From Dehalococcoidia bacterium (lineage in GTDB: Bacteria > Chloroflexota > Dehalococcoidia > SHYD01): DNA of 35,869 nucleotides. The DNA lies in assembly GCA_009692945.1 (NCBI GenBank), contig SHYD01000024.1, forward strand, positions 1-35,869, written 5' to 3'. Under the pieces are notes generated by a model. The model made no database searches, was not told the origin of the DNA, and saw nothing but the letters and a program-made list of their open reading frames with translations. Shown piece after piece: positions 1 to 6,574 of the stretch. Made by a program: the position numbers and the translations under genes. Position 1 is the stretch's first letter. Each line of letters begins with the position of its first letter.

Positions 1-1079
1 CCGCCGTTGGTGTCGTTCGCCACGAACTGGGTCCACATGTGCCAGTCGGGAAACAGGTGGTCCACCGCCTTGTCGCCCAGCCATGAGGCGAAGCTCTCGT
101 TGAGCCACAGGTCGTCCCACCATTCCATGGTCACCAGGTCGCCGAACCACATGTGCGCCATCTCGTGGGAGACCACCTCGAGAATGCGCTGGCGCGTCCC
201 CGCCGCTGAATTGGCCGGGTCGAACAGCAGCGCGGTCTCCCGATAGGTGATGGCGCCCCAATTCTCCATGGCGCCGGCCGCAAAATCCGGGATGGCGATG
301 TGATCGAGTTTGGGCAATGGGTAGGGCACCCCGAAGTAGCCGTTGTAGTAGTCCAGCAGCCGCACCGCCTGCTCCAGGGCATACCGCCCCTGCTCCTCCT
401 TGCCACGGGTGGCCCACACCCGCATCTGCACCCCACCGGCGGCCGGCGCCTCGACACAGGCCAGGTCACCCACAACAAAGGCGACCAGGTAAGTGGACAT
501 CCGGGGGCTCTCGGCGAACCGCACCACCTGCTTGCCATCCTCCCGGCTGGTCGCTTCAACCACCGGAGCGTTGGAGAGCGCCACGAGGCCGGGGGGCGCC
601 ACCAACGTGATCTCGAACACGGCCTTGAACGCTGGTTCGTCCCAACAGGGGAAGGCGCGGCGGGCGTCGGTGGCCTCGAACTGGGTGGTGACGAGGTGCC
701 GGACCTCCCCCGCCGGCCCGGTGTAGCGGCTGCGGTAGAAGCCGCGCAACTGGTCGTTCAACCCCCCGGTGAAGCGAGCGTGGAGCGTCGCACGTCCGGC
801 GGGCACCGTGCGCTCCAGTTGCAGCGTGGCCGTCTCGGTGGCGTCGTCCATCGCGGCCACCCGGGCCGCCACCCGGCTCCCATCCTCCAAAATCAGGTGA
901 GCCTCGATGATCTCCAATTCCAGCGCATGGAGCACGATGCGGCCGGTGGCCTCGGTCAGGGCGAGTTCGACCGCTTCCTCACCTGTGAAGGTGAAGGCAG
1001 CCAGATCCGGTTCCAGCGTGATCCGGTAGCGTTCCGGCATGATGGTGGTTGGCAGCCTGATCTGGACGGCAGTGGCCAT
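1..1079 (-). CDS. M1 family zinc aminopeptidase (aminopeptidase N-like), 3' end outside the window
   Basis: This is a metallopeptidase that removes N-terminal amino acids from peptides, probably in the cytoplasm because no signal peptide is visible. Reading from ATG at 1079, 359 residues are present and the frame runs off the window edge. The exopeptidase motif GAMEN is at residues 269-273. The zinc site HEMAH is at 305-309, and the third zinc ligand Glu is at 328 in LWLNE, giving the HExxH-x18-E spacing of family M1. The N-terminal beta-saddle domain (about 1-210) precedes the catalytic domain; the C-terminal helical domain is missing. An AGGAG sits five bases before this ATG. The frame continues upstream without a stop through a helix-turn-helix segment to 1337, so the true start is uncertain. 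Family assignment is secure; substrate preference cannot be read. Confidence 0.95.
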   Translation of the reverse strand, partial: MATAVQIRLPTTIMPERYRITLEPDLAAFTFTGEEAVELALTEATGRIVLHALELEIIEAHLILEDGSRVAARVAAMDDATETATLQLERTVPAGRATLHARFTGGLNDQLRGFYRSRYTGPAGEVRHLVTTQFEATDARRAFPCWDEPAFKAVFEITLVAPPGLVALSNAPVVEATSREDGKQVVRFAESPRMSTYLVAFVVGDLACVEAPAAGGVQMRVWATRGKEEQGRYALEQAVRLLDYYNGYFGVPYPLPKLDHIAIPDFAAGAMENWGAITYRETALLFDPANSAAGTRQRILEVVSHEMAHMWFGDLVTMEWWDDLWLNESFASWLGDKAVDHLFPDWHMWTQFVANDTNG

Positions 1080-1337
1080 GAGGACTCCTGAATGCTGATT
1101 ATTCGGATCGGTCGTGTAGTCGAAACCGGCCTGCTCGGCGATCATGGTGAGCAGGGTGGCGGAGGCCCCCCTGGGGCGGTACATCCCGGTCTCCCATTCG
1201 CTGACGGTCTGCTGCCGGGCGCCCAACTCTCCGGCGAACTGCTGCTGGGTGAGACCGAGGTGCCGGCGCAGCGCCCGGAGCGAGCCGGCGTCCCACTGGG
1301 CTCTGGGCGGGGTACGGCCGGTTTTGCGGCGTTCCAT
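1080..1337 (-). CDS. XRE-type helix-turn-helix segment, in frame with the M1 aminopeptidase
   Basis: From ATG at 1337, 86 codons encode a small XRE/Cro-type DNA-binding segment. The helix-turn-helix lies at about residues 20-52, with LGLTQQQFA and the recognition-helix region RQQTVSEWE. A tail with IAEQAGF follows. Such regulators usually occur as free-standing proteins of 70-100 residues, which fits this length. Here there is no stop codon: codon 86 is followed directly by the aminopeptidase ATG at 1079 in the same frame. The product may therefore be an HTH-peptidase fusion, or the aminopeptidase may be reinitiated from its own AGGAG. A lost stop or a sequencing error are alternatives. Target DNA is unknown. 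Confidence 0.6.
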
Positions 1338-1343
1338 GCCCCT

Positions 1344-1372
1344 ATTGTCTTCTCCCGCGCCCCACGCCGCAA
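1344..1372 (-). promoter_or_regulatory. Possible promoter of the HTH-M1 reading frame
   Basis: On the minus strand a TTGCGG (1367-1372) and a GACAAT (1344-1349) are separated by exactly 17 bases. The -10 lies only six bases before the ATG at 1337, so a transcript from here would be essentially leaderless. Matches to consensus are partial (3/6 and 4/6). Confidence 0.3.
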
Positions 1373-1509
1373 CACGCATCGGACGCCGAACGGGAACTAC
1401 TCAGATGCCCATGACCAGGGGACACCACCGGGCCATGAAAAGGCCAAGGCTTGACTGTCCCCACGAGCACCTTCGGCGCCGGCCCTCCCAGAGAGAAAAA
1501 AAGGGGGAG

Positions 1510-1562
1510 GTGAGGGGCAGTCCCCTCACACTCCCCGCCAGCGGGAGACCCGCTGGACACCC
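1510..1562 (-). repeat. Two-hairpin intergenic repeat, copy A0 (minus orientation)
   Basis: Two perfect hairpins sit in tandem. One has arms CCAGCGGG/CCCGCTGG (1538-1556, three-base loop). The other has arms GTGAGGGG/CCCCTCAC (1510-1529, four-base loop). Read on the minus strand the order is hairpin 1, CGGGG linker, hairpin 2, as in the other copies. The copy at 10098-10150 is its closest relative and has nearly the same arms. Confidence 0.7.
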
Positions 1563-1597
1563 CCTTTCAGGTACGAGGGCCGTCGGGCTGGGGAGCG

Positions 1598-1647
1598 GGA
1601 GTGCACGAGGGCGCAGCCCTCTGCCGGGGGTGTGGGGGTGCCCCCAT
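1598..1647 (+). repeat. Two-hairpin intergenic repeat, copy A1
   Basis: GAGTGCA is followed by hairpin 1 (GAGGGC/GCCCTC, loop GCA, 1607-1621), the linker TGCCGGGG, and hairpin 2 (TGGGGG/CCCCCA, 1633-1646). A T-rich stretch (TTTTTTCTT) follows about 20 bases after hairpin 2. Confidence 0.7.
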
Positions 1648-1694
1648 AGGAGTGGGCACCTTTTTTCTTCATGCCTGGGTGAGGGCTGTGAGAA

Positions 1695-1752
1695 GGGGGT
1701 GTGCAGAGGGGGCGAAGCCCCTTCTGCCGGGGTGTGGGGTGTCCCCACACAC
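1695..1752 (+). repeat. Two-hairpin intergenic repeat, copy A2
   Basis: Hairpin 1 is GGGGC/GCCCC around a GAA loop. The linker CTGCCGGG follows, then hairpin 2, GTGTGGGG/CCCCACAC with loop TGT (1732-1750). The downstream 80 bases recur inverted at 4960-5035. Confidence 0.7.
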
Positions 1753-1836
1753 AAACGAAATGGGTGGGTGGGTGGGAAGTACAGCCTTCGAGGTTGTCCG
1801 AGGAGAAACCTGCCCACTCCCATGGGGTGCCCCCCA
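1753..1836 (+). repeat. Conserved block with G4 motif, inverted copy at 4960-5035
   Basis: The block holds four GGG runs separated by single T bases (1762-1776), a classical G-quadruplex motif. It also holds a 31-base segment (1784-1814) that is identical, in inverted orientation, to 4969-4999. It ends in a partial hairpin 2 (around 1823-1836) followed by a T-rich stretch and a G-rich tail to about 1870. No coding potential is apparent. Confidence 0.65.
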
Positions 1837-1941
1837 CACAAGATTTTGTTCTTTTTCCGGGGCGGGGGGAGTGGCTAACGCCGGCTGAATCCGTGTGTCT
1901 GAAAAGATACGGGGCGTCCGGCGCCGGGCGGGAACCCCCTC

Positions 1942-1950
1942 TGCTATAAT
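1942..1950 (+). promoter_or_regulatory. Extended -10 promoter of lysA
   Basis: TGCTATAAT gives a perfect -10 hexamer (1945-1950) with the TG of an extended -10. No convincing -35 lies 17 bases upstream. A start near 1957 would give a leader of about 30 bases that includes the AGGAGG before lysA. Confidence 0.6.
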
Positions 1951-1988
1951 CCCTGCTGAGGCCCTTCGGCCCACCTCCAGGAGGCTCG

Positions 1989-3311
1989 ATGACCACCGCC
2001 ACCTTCCCAACCATCGGCATCTTTCCCAGCGATACCGCCGTGAACCCCAGCGGGCATCTGGCCATCGGCGGCTGTGACGTCACCGATCTGGCCGCCCGCT
2101 TCGGCACACCGCTCTATGTGTTCGACGAGGCGACGCTGCGCACCCGTTCCGGCGAGTTCATCCGGGAGTTCGGCAGCCGCTATCCCGAGGTCACCGTCCT
2201 GTACGCCTCCAAGGCCTTCATCAACAAGGCGCTGGTGCGGCTGTTCGCCGAGGAGGGGATGGGGTTTGATGTGGTCTCGGCCGGAGAACTGGCGGTCGTC
2301 CAGGCAGCCGGGGTGCCGCTGGAGCGGGTCTACTTCCACGGCAACAACAAGGGACCCGAGGAACTGCGGCTGGCGTTGGAGTGGGGCATCGGCCGCATCG
2401 TGGTGGACAACTTCTACGAACTCGCTACCCTGGAGGCGCTGGGCGCTCAGCGGGGCCGGGCCCAGGACGTGCTGCTGCGCATCACCCCCGGAGTCGACCC
2501 CCACACTCACGCCTACATCTCGACCGGGGCCACCGACAGCAAGTTCGGCTTCCCGCTGGCCACCGGCGCCGCCGAACAGGCGGTGCAGCGGGCCATGGCG
2601 CTGCCCCACCTCAACCTCATCGGCCTCCACATGCACCTCGGCTCACAACTGTTTGAGACGGAACCCTACGCGCTCGCCATCGACGGCCTGGTGGGCTTCG
2701 CCGCCCAGATGGTGCGCCGGCACGGCCTCGATCTCCAGGAGTTCAGCCCGGGCGGCGGCTTCGCCGTGCAGTACGTGGAGGGCCGGGCCGCGCCGGCGAT
2801 CGGCGTGTACGCCCAGATCATCAGCGATGCCATGAAGCAGGCCTGCGCTGCCCACGGCCTGTCGCTGCCCCGCCTCATCATCGAGCCGGGCCGGTCATCG
2901 GTGGCGCGGGCGGGGGTGGCCGTGTACACCGTGGGCGCCATCAAGGACATCCCCGGCGTGCGCAAGTACGTCTCGGTGGACGGCGGCATGGCCGACAACA
3001 TCCGGCCCGCGCTGTACGAGGCCAAATACGAGGCCGTGGTGGCGAACCGGATGGACGCCCCGCCCACCGAGACGGTGACCATCGCCGGCAAGTACTGCGA
3101 GTCCGGCGACATCCTGATCGCCGGACTGCACGCCCCCGAACTCCGGCCCGGCGACCTGCTGGCCCTGCCCGCTTCGGGCGCCTACTGCCTCGCCATGTCC
3201 AGCAACTACAACGCGTCGCCCCGGCCCGCGGTGGTGCTGGTGAAAGACGGGGCCGCCCGTCTCATCCGGCGCCGCGAAACCTACCAAGACCTGATGCAGT
3301 GGGATGAATGA
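1989..3311 (+). CDS. lysA: Diaminopimelate decarboxylase
   Basis: This PLP enzyme decarboxylates meso-diaminopimelate to L-lysine, the last step of the DAP pathway, in the cytoplasm. It is 440 residues, normal for the family. The PLP-binding lysine is K75 in YASKAF. HLGSQ (216-220), the phosphate-binding GGGF (255-258), EPGRS (299-303) and the catalytic-cysteine motif YCESGD (369-374) follow in the family order. The ATG at 1989 is chosen because AGGAGG stands six bases upstream. It has its own promoter (1942-1950) and is followed by a repeat and then holB on the same strand. Arginine or ornithine decarboxylases of the same fold are less likely given the YCESGD motif. Confidence 0.95.
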   Translation: MTTATFPTIGIFPSDTAVNPSGHLAIGGCDVTDLAARFGTPLYVFDEATLRTRSGEFIREFGSRYPEVTVLYASKAFINKALVRLFAEEGMGFDVVSAGELAVVQAAGVPLERVYFHGNNKGPEELRLALEWGIGRIVVDNFYELATLEALGAQRGRAQDVLLRITPGVDPHTHAYISTGATDSKFGFPLATGAAEQAVQRAMALPHLNLIGLHMHLGSQLFETEPYALAIDGLVGFAAQMVRRHGLDLQEFSPGGGFAVQYVEGRAAPAIGVYAQIISDAMKQACAAHGLSLPRLIIEPGRSSVARAGVAVYTVGAIKDIPGVRKYVSVDGGMADNIRPALYEAKYEAVVANRMDAPPTETVTIAGKYCESGDILIAGLHAPELRPGDLLALPASGAYCLAMSSNYNASPRPAVVLVKDGAARLIRRRETYQDLMQWDE

Positions 3312-3353
3312 CCGTAAGAGTTCAGAGTTGAGGGGCGCCCGGGCTCAGCAGTG

Positions 3354-3406
3354 GGGAGTGCACGAGGGCGGCAGCCCTCTGCCGGGGGAGTGGGGGTGCC
3401 CCCCAT
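3354..3406 (+). repeat. Two-hairpin intergenic repeat, copy B
   Basis: GAGTGCA, hairpin 1 (GAGGGC/GCCCTC, loop GGCA, 3364-3379), linker TGCCGGGG, hairpin 2 (GGGGG/CCCCC, about 3391-3405). The following T-rich tract and an 11-base G run (3420-3442) align with the tail after the A array (1840-1870). The similarity continues to a GATACG just before the holB start codon, so the repeat occupies nearly the whole lysA-holB gap. Confidence 0.65.
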
Positions 3407-3481
3407 ATAGAATTCTCCTCTTTTTCCTGGGGGGGGGGGAGGGGCTCATACCCCCGAACCTCTGACACTGAATAGATACGA

Positions 3482-4495
3482 ATGACCGCCACGTGGGGGC
3501 TCATCGGCAACGGGTCCGCCGTCGCCGCGCTGCGGCACAGCCTGACCCAGGACCGGCTGGCCCACGCCTACCTGCTGGTGGGGCCTGATGGTGTCGGCAA
3601 GGCCACGCTGGCGCGGGCGCTGGCCCAGGCCGTGAACTGTCTCCAGCCGGACCCCCCCTGCGGCGAGTGCACCCAGTGCCGCCGCATCGCAAACGGGCTG
3701 CACCCGGACGTCACCGTGGTGACGGTGGAAGCGGGCAAGCGGGAGATCGGCATTCACCTCATCCGGGAGTTGCAATTCTCATTGAGCCTGCTCCCCTTTG
3801 AGGGGCGCACCCGGGTGACCATCATCCACGACGCCGACCGGCTGACCACCGAGGCCAGCAATGCGCTGCTCAAGACCCTGGAGGAGCCGCCGCCCCACGT
3901 GGTGCTGGCGCTGACCTGCCATGACGAGGAGGCCCTGCTCCCCACCATCCGCTCCCGCTGCCGCCGGGTGGCGCTGAACCCGGTGGCGACAGCGGAGCTG
4001 GTGCAGGCGTTGGAGACGGCCCACGGGGTGGACCGGGAACTGGCCGGGACACTGGCGCGCCACGCCCGCGGCCTCCCCGGACGCGCCCTAGCCGCCATGG
4101 CTGACCCCGAGGCGCTGGCCGGGGTCAGCAGGAGCATCGCCCAGTTAAGGGCGCTGGTGGCCGCGGACACTCCCCAGCGGCTGGAACTCGCCGCGCCACT
4201 GACCGGGGGTGGCGGCGCGGCCCGCGAGGGTCTGCTCGCCCTGCTGCGGGTGTGGCTGGACTGGTGGCGGGACCTGCTGCTGGTCAAGACCGGGTGTTCC
4301 AGCGGCCTGGTATTCGCCGCCGAGATGCCAAATTACGAACATGGAGCGGCGGCCTTGGGCCTGCCGGACATCCGCCGCGCGGTGGCGGCGATCTACGGCG
4401 CCTCCCGCCAGATCGACCTCAACGTCAACCCCCGGCTGGCGTTGGATGTGCTGGTGCTGCGTCTGCCGAAAGTCCCGGGTCTCACCCCCACGTAG
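3482..4495 (+). CDS. holB: DNA polymerase III delta-prime subunit
   Basis: Clamp-loader AAA+ subunit that, with delta and tau/gamma, loads the beta clamp on primed DNA. It has 337 residues. The P-loop-like GPDGVGKA is at 34-41. A zinc site is formed by Cys53, 60, 63 and 66. NALLKTLEEPP (127-137) and the SRC arginine-finger motif (158-160) are present. The intact P-loop is a feature shared with DnaX, but the length and lack of a long C-terminal region favour delta-prime. No clear Shine-Dalgarno precedes ATG 3482, and the upstream gap is filled by repeat B. Its likely promoter was not found. Confidence 0.88.
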   Translation: MTATWGLIGNGSAVAALRHSLTQDRLAHAYLLVGPDGVGKATLARALAQAVNCLQPDPPCGECTQCRRIANGLHPDVTVVTVEAGKREIGIHLIRELQFSLSLLPFEGRTRVTIIHDADRLTTEASNALLKTLEEPPPHVVLALTCHDEEALLPTIRSRCRRVALNPVATAELVQALETAHGVDRELAGTLARHARGLPGRALAAMADPEALAGVSRSIAQLRALVAADTPQRLELAAPLTGGGGAAREGLLALLRVWLDWWRDLLLVKTGCSSGLVFAAEMPNYEHGAAALGLPDIRRAVAAIYGASRQIDLNVNPRLALDVLVLRLPKVPGLTPT

Positions 4496-4770
4496 GAGCA
4501 GGCCCCCGTGCCTGCCCTTACCCCGGGCAGCGCACCTGGCGCCAGGGGAGATGAGCCATAGACCTCCTTTCCCCAGGTGCTACGTTACCCGCCCCTCAGC
4601 GGATCTCTGCGGGACAACGGAGATTCTCGCTCCGCTCGAGCAGTAACGAGCGCCGCACCAACGGCAGAGATACCCTTCGAGACCTGCGAGCAGTTTCCAC
4701 AGCGAACCGGCCACCGCTGCGCAACCACTCCCGCCCACGTCAGGAAGATGTGGGTAACGTCCCGGTAAGA
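4496..4770. other. Intergenic stretch without recognised gene
   Basis: No credible coding frame was found. It contains a short stem CTGCCC/GGGCAG (4512-4530) just after holB and a perfect 12-base palindrome CCTGGCGCCAGG (4535-4546). Neither has a T tract, so terminator function is unproven. Further short inverted repeats lie at 4629-4653. A structured RNA is possible, but no known family was recognised. Confidence 0.4.
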
Positions 4771-4826
4771 GGGGGAGTGCAGGGGGGCGAAGCCCTCCTG
4801 CCGGGGGCTTGGGGGTGTCCCCCAAG
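4771..4826 (+). repeat. Two-hairpin intergenic repeat, copy C1
   Basis: GAGTGCA, hairpin 1 (AGG-GGGC/GCCC-TCCT with a GAA loop, 4781-4799), linker TGCCGGGG, and a perfect hairpin 2, CTTGGGGG/CCCCCAAG with loop TGT (4808-4826). A pyrimidine tract with TTTTTT and CTTTT follows at about 4838-4860. Confidence 0.7.
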
Positions 4827-4959
4827 AACAAAACCTCTCGCTTTTTTCTCTCTCTTTTCAGGGGGTGGAGCAACAGAACGGGAGAGCCCGAATTGTGGGT
4901 AACGAATAGCCCCAGGTGGGAGAGGATAGCAAAGAGGGGGCAGGCTTGGGGGAGGCCCC

Positions 4960-5090
4960 AAGGGAGGGGGCAGGTTTCTCCTCGGACAACCTCGAAGGCG
5001 GTACTTCCCCACCCACCCACACACCCATTCCGTTGGTGTGTGGGGACACCCCACGCCCCGACAGAAGGGGCTGCGCCCCCTCTGCGCACC
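4960..5090 (-). repeat. Inverted repeat copy C2 plus conserved G4 block
   Basis: Read on the minus strand this matches 1695-1836. It has hairpin 1 (GGGGC/GCCCC, about 5067-5079) and hairpin 2 (GTGGGG/CCCCAC with loop TGT, about 5038-5054). Then come four G runs (5007-5026) and the 31-base segment identical to 1784-1814 (here 4969-4999). A further CTTGGGG/CCCCAAG hairpin lies at about 4945-4962. Confidence 0.7.
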
Positions 5091-5133
5091 CCCGTCCCAA
5101 AGCCTGCATCCAGGCGTGAATCAAAAAAGGCGC

Positions 5134-5745
5134 TCACTCCCATGAGGGAGGCGTCGTCCCCACCGCCCGCTCGCGCCCGGCCGCCGCACCCTCCGCCGGT
5201 TCGGGGCCGCCCCGGGCCCCCACCAGCACCAGCAGCGCAAAGGCAACCGCAACCCCCAACGGCAAGACGGTGCTCAGGACCGCGAGGGGCGGCGTCACCC
5301 ACCCACGGTCCGGCCGCACGTGCAGCGCCAGCGGCGCCAGCGTGGTGGGAATGAGCACGGCGACGGCATCGTTGGGTGGGGCGGCGAGATGGATCTGTCC
5401 GAAGCTGGCACTGTCCCGCGCCGTCCTCAAGCCGAGCCAGCATTGCAGACCGGAAGGGCACGACAATTCGACCCGTTCCGTAGCCAATTGGACCACCGCA
5501 GCCGGCGATGCATTCCCGGCGAATCCGGCGCGCAGTTCTCGCGCGATCCGCTCCGCGGCATCGACCGCCTGCGCCGCCGCCGCCTCGCGCTCCGCGCGCC
5601 GTTCTCCGTCCGCCATGGAGCGGAACGGCCGCTCGCCGAGGATGAGAACCACGAGAAAGGCCAGCAGCGCAATGCCTGCCGGGAGCCACCGCCGCACCAG
5701 CGCCGCGGGATACGGTTGGCGGGACGGGACGGGAACGGAACTCAA
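5134..5745 (-). CDS. Small membrane protein of unknown function, last gene of the pyr operon direction
   Basis: No family was recognised. A 203-residue frame starts at TTG 5745, with AAGG upstream; a GTG at 5697 (codon 17) would also work and begins right before the first membrane segment. Two hydrophobic segments lie at about 20-37 and 155-175. An Arg/Glu/Ala-rich, helix-prone stretch (45-72) and a globular part with two cysteines (95, 100) sit between them. The C-terminal tail is Gly/Pro/Glu-rich. The topology of short N-terminus, outside domain between two membrane spans, short tail resembles sensor input modules, but no kinase, HAMP or cyclase domain follows. It starts 51 bases after the pyrK stop on the same strand, so it may be cotranscribed. 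Any link to pyrimidines is unproven. Confidence 0.6.
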   Translation of the reverse strand: MSSVPVPSRQPYPAALVRRWLPAGIALLAFLVVLILGERPFRSMADGERRAEREAAAAQAVDAAERIARELRAGFAGNASPAAVVQLATERVELSCPSGLQCWLGLRTARDSASFGQIHLAAPPNDAVAVLIPTTLAPLALHVRPDRGWVTPPLAVLSTVLPLGVAVAFALLVLVGARGGPEPAEGAAAGRERAVGTTPPSWE

Positions 5746-5796
5746 GACGGGACCTTGGTTAAAAAAGGACTGGCATGATATTCGACCATGGCATGG

Positions 5797-6573
5797 TTAC
5801 AGTTGCAGGTCGGCCAACAGCACCCGCGGGCCGTCTTTGCAGGCCAAACGCGGACCCTTCCGCGTTTCTATCGTACATGCGTAGCAGGCGCCCACACCGC
5901 AGGCCATCGGCATCTCGGCCAGCACCTGCACCGGTTTGCGGGGCCATAGCCCGGCGGTCCGGAGCGCCAGATTACCATACATGGCGGTCGACCCGCACGC
6001 ATAGACCTCGTCGGCCCAGGCCCAATACTCTTCGGCCAGGTCGACCACGGCGCCCTTGCGGCCGGCCGAGCCATCTTCGGTGGCCACCGCCAGCTCCACC
6101 TCGGGCGGGAGCCGCGCGGGCGGGTAGAGCTGGCCGGCCGAAGCAGCTCCCGCCAGCAGGACGACGTTACGGCCGGCGGCGGTCTCCCGGTCCGCCAGCG
6201 CAATGAGGGGCGCAAGCCCCCAACCACTGCCCAGCAGCAGCAGGTTTCGGGAGGACCGGTGCACGGTGAAACCCTTGCCAAGCGGCCCGATGATGTCGAG
6301 TTCGTCGCCCGGCCGCCTGGAACGGAGGTAGGCGGTGCCGGCCCCACTCTGGCTGTACAGCACGGCGATGCTCCCCTCGGCGCCGGCGCCCGGTTTAATC
6401 CGGTGGATGCTCAGCGGCCGCCGCAGCAGCGGGTCGTAGCCGTCGCCGCAGCGTGCCAGCAGGAACTGCCCCGGAACCGCGGCGCGGGCCACATCGGGCG
6501 CGCGCAACCAGAGGATGCCGGTGCCCGGCAGCAATGGCTCATTGCTCTCGATGATGGCTCGGAGTTGTTGCAT
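5797..6573 (-). CDS. pyrK: Dihydroorotate dehydrogenase electron-transfer subunit (FAD, 2Fe-2S)
   Basis: PyrK forms a complex with type 1B PyrD and passes electrons from dihydroorotate to NAD through FAD and a [2Fe-2S] cluster. The 258-residue protein shows the FAD-binding RRPLSI near residue 50. A nucleotide-binding region follows (LLLGSGWGLAPLIAL). The C-terminal cluster motif CGVGACYAC plus a later Cys in LACKDGP supplies four cysteines. ATG 6573 is chosen because it lies one base after the carB stop, with CCGGAG upstream inside carB. No pyrD lies in the window, which is unusual for a pyrK in a pyr operon. A general ferredoxin-reductase role remains an alternative. Confidence 0.88.
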   Translation of the reverse strand: MQQLRAIIESNEPLLPGTGILWLRAPDVARAAVPGQFLLARCGDGYDPLLRRPLSIHRIKPGAGAEGSIAVLYSQSGAGTAYLRSRRPGDELDIIGPLGKGFTVHRSSRNLLLLGSGWGLAPLIALADRETAAGRNVVLLAGAASAGQLYPPARLPPEVELAVATEDGSAGRKGAVVDLAEEYWAWADEVYACGSTAMYGNLALRTAGLWPRKPVQVLAEMPMACGVGACYACTIETRKGPRLACKDGPRVLLADLQL

Positions 6574-6574
6574 G

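Noticed and set aside
300..1091. A 263-codon plus-strand frame opposite the aminopeptidase
   Set aside because: It is fully antisense to a conserved M1 catalytic domain with GAMEN and HEMAH motifs, and it is His/Gly/Arg-rich.
4555..4620. Possible T-box or other structured leader on either strand
   Set aside because: A segment vaguely like a T-box core was seen, but it lacks the specifier region, a terminator and a suitable downstream gene.
4580..5689. A 369-codon minus-strand frame through the C repeats
   Set aside because: It runs through hairpin repeats and is out of frame with the two-span membrane protein at 5134-5745. Its composition is typical of GC-rich shadows.
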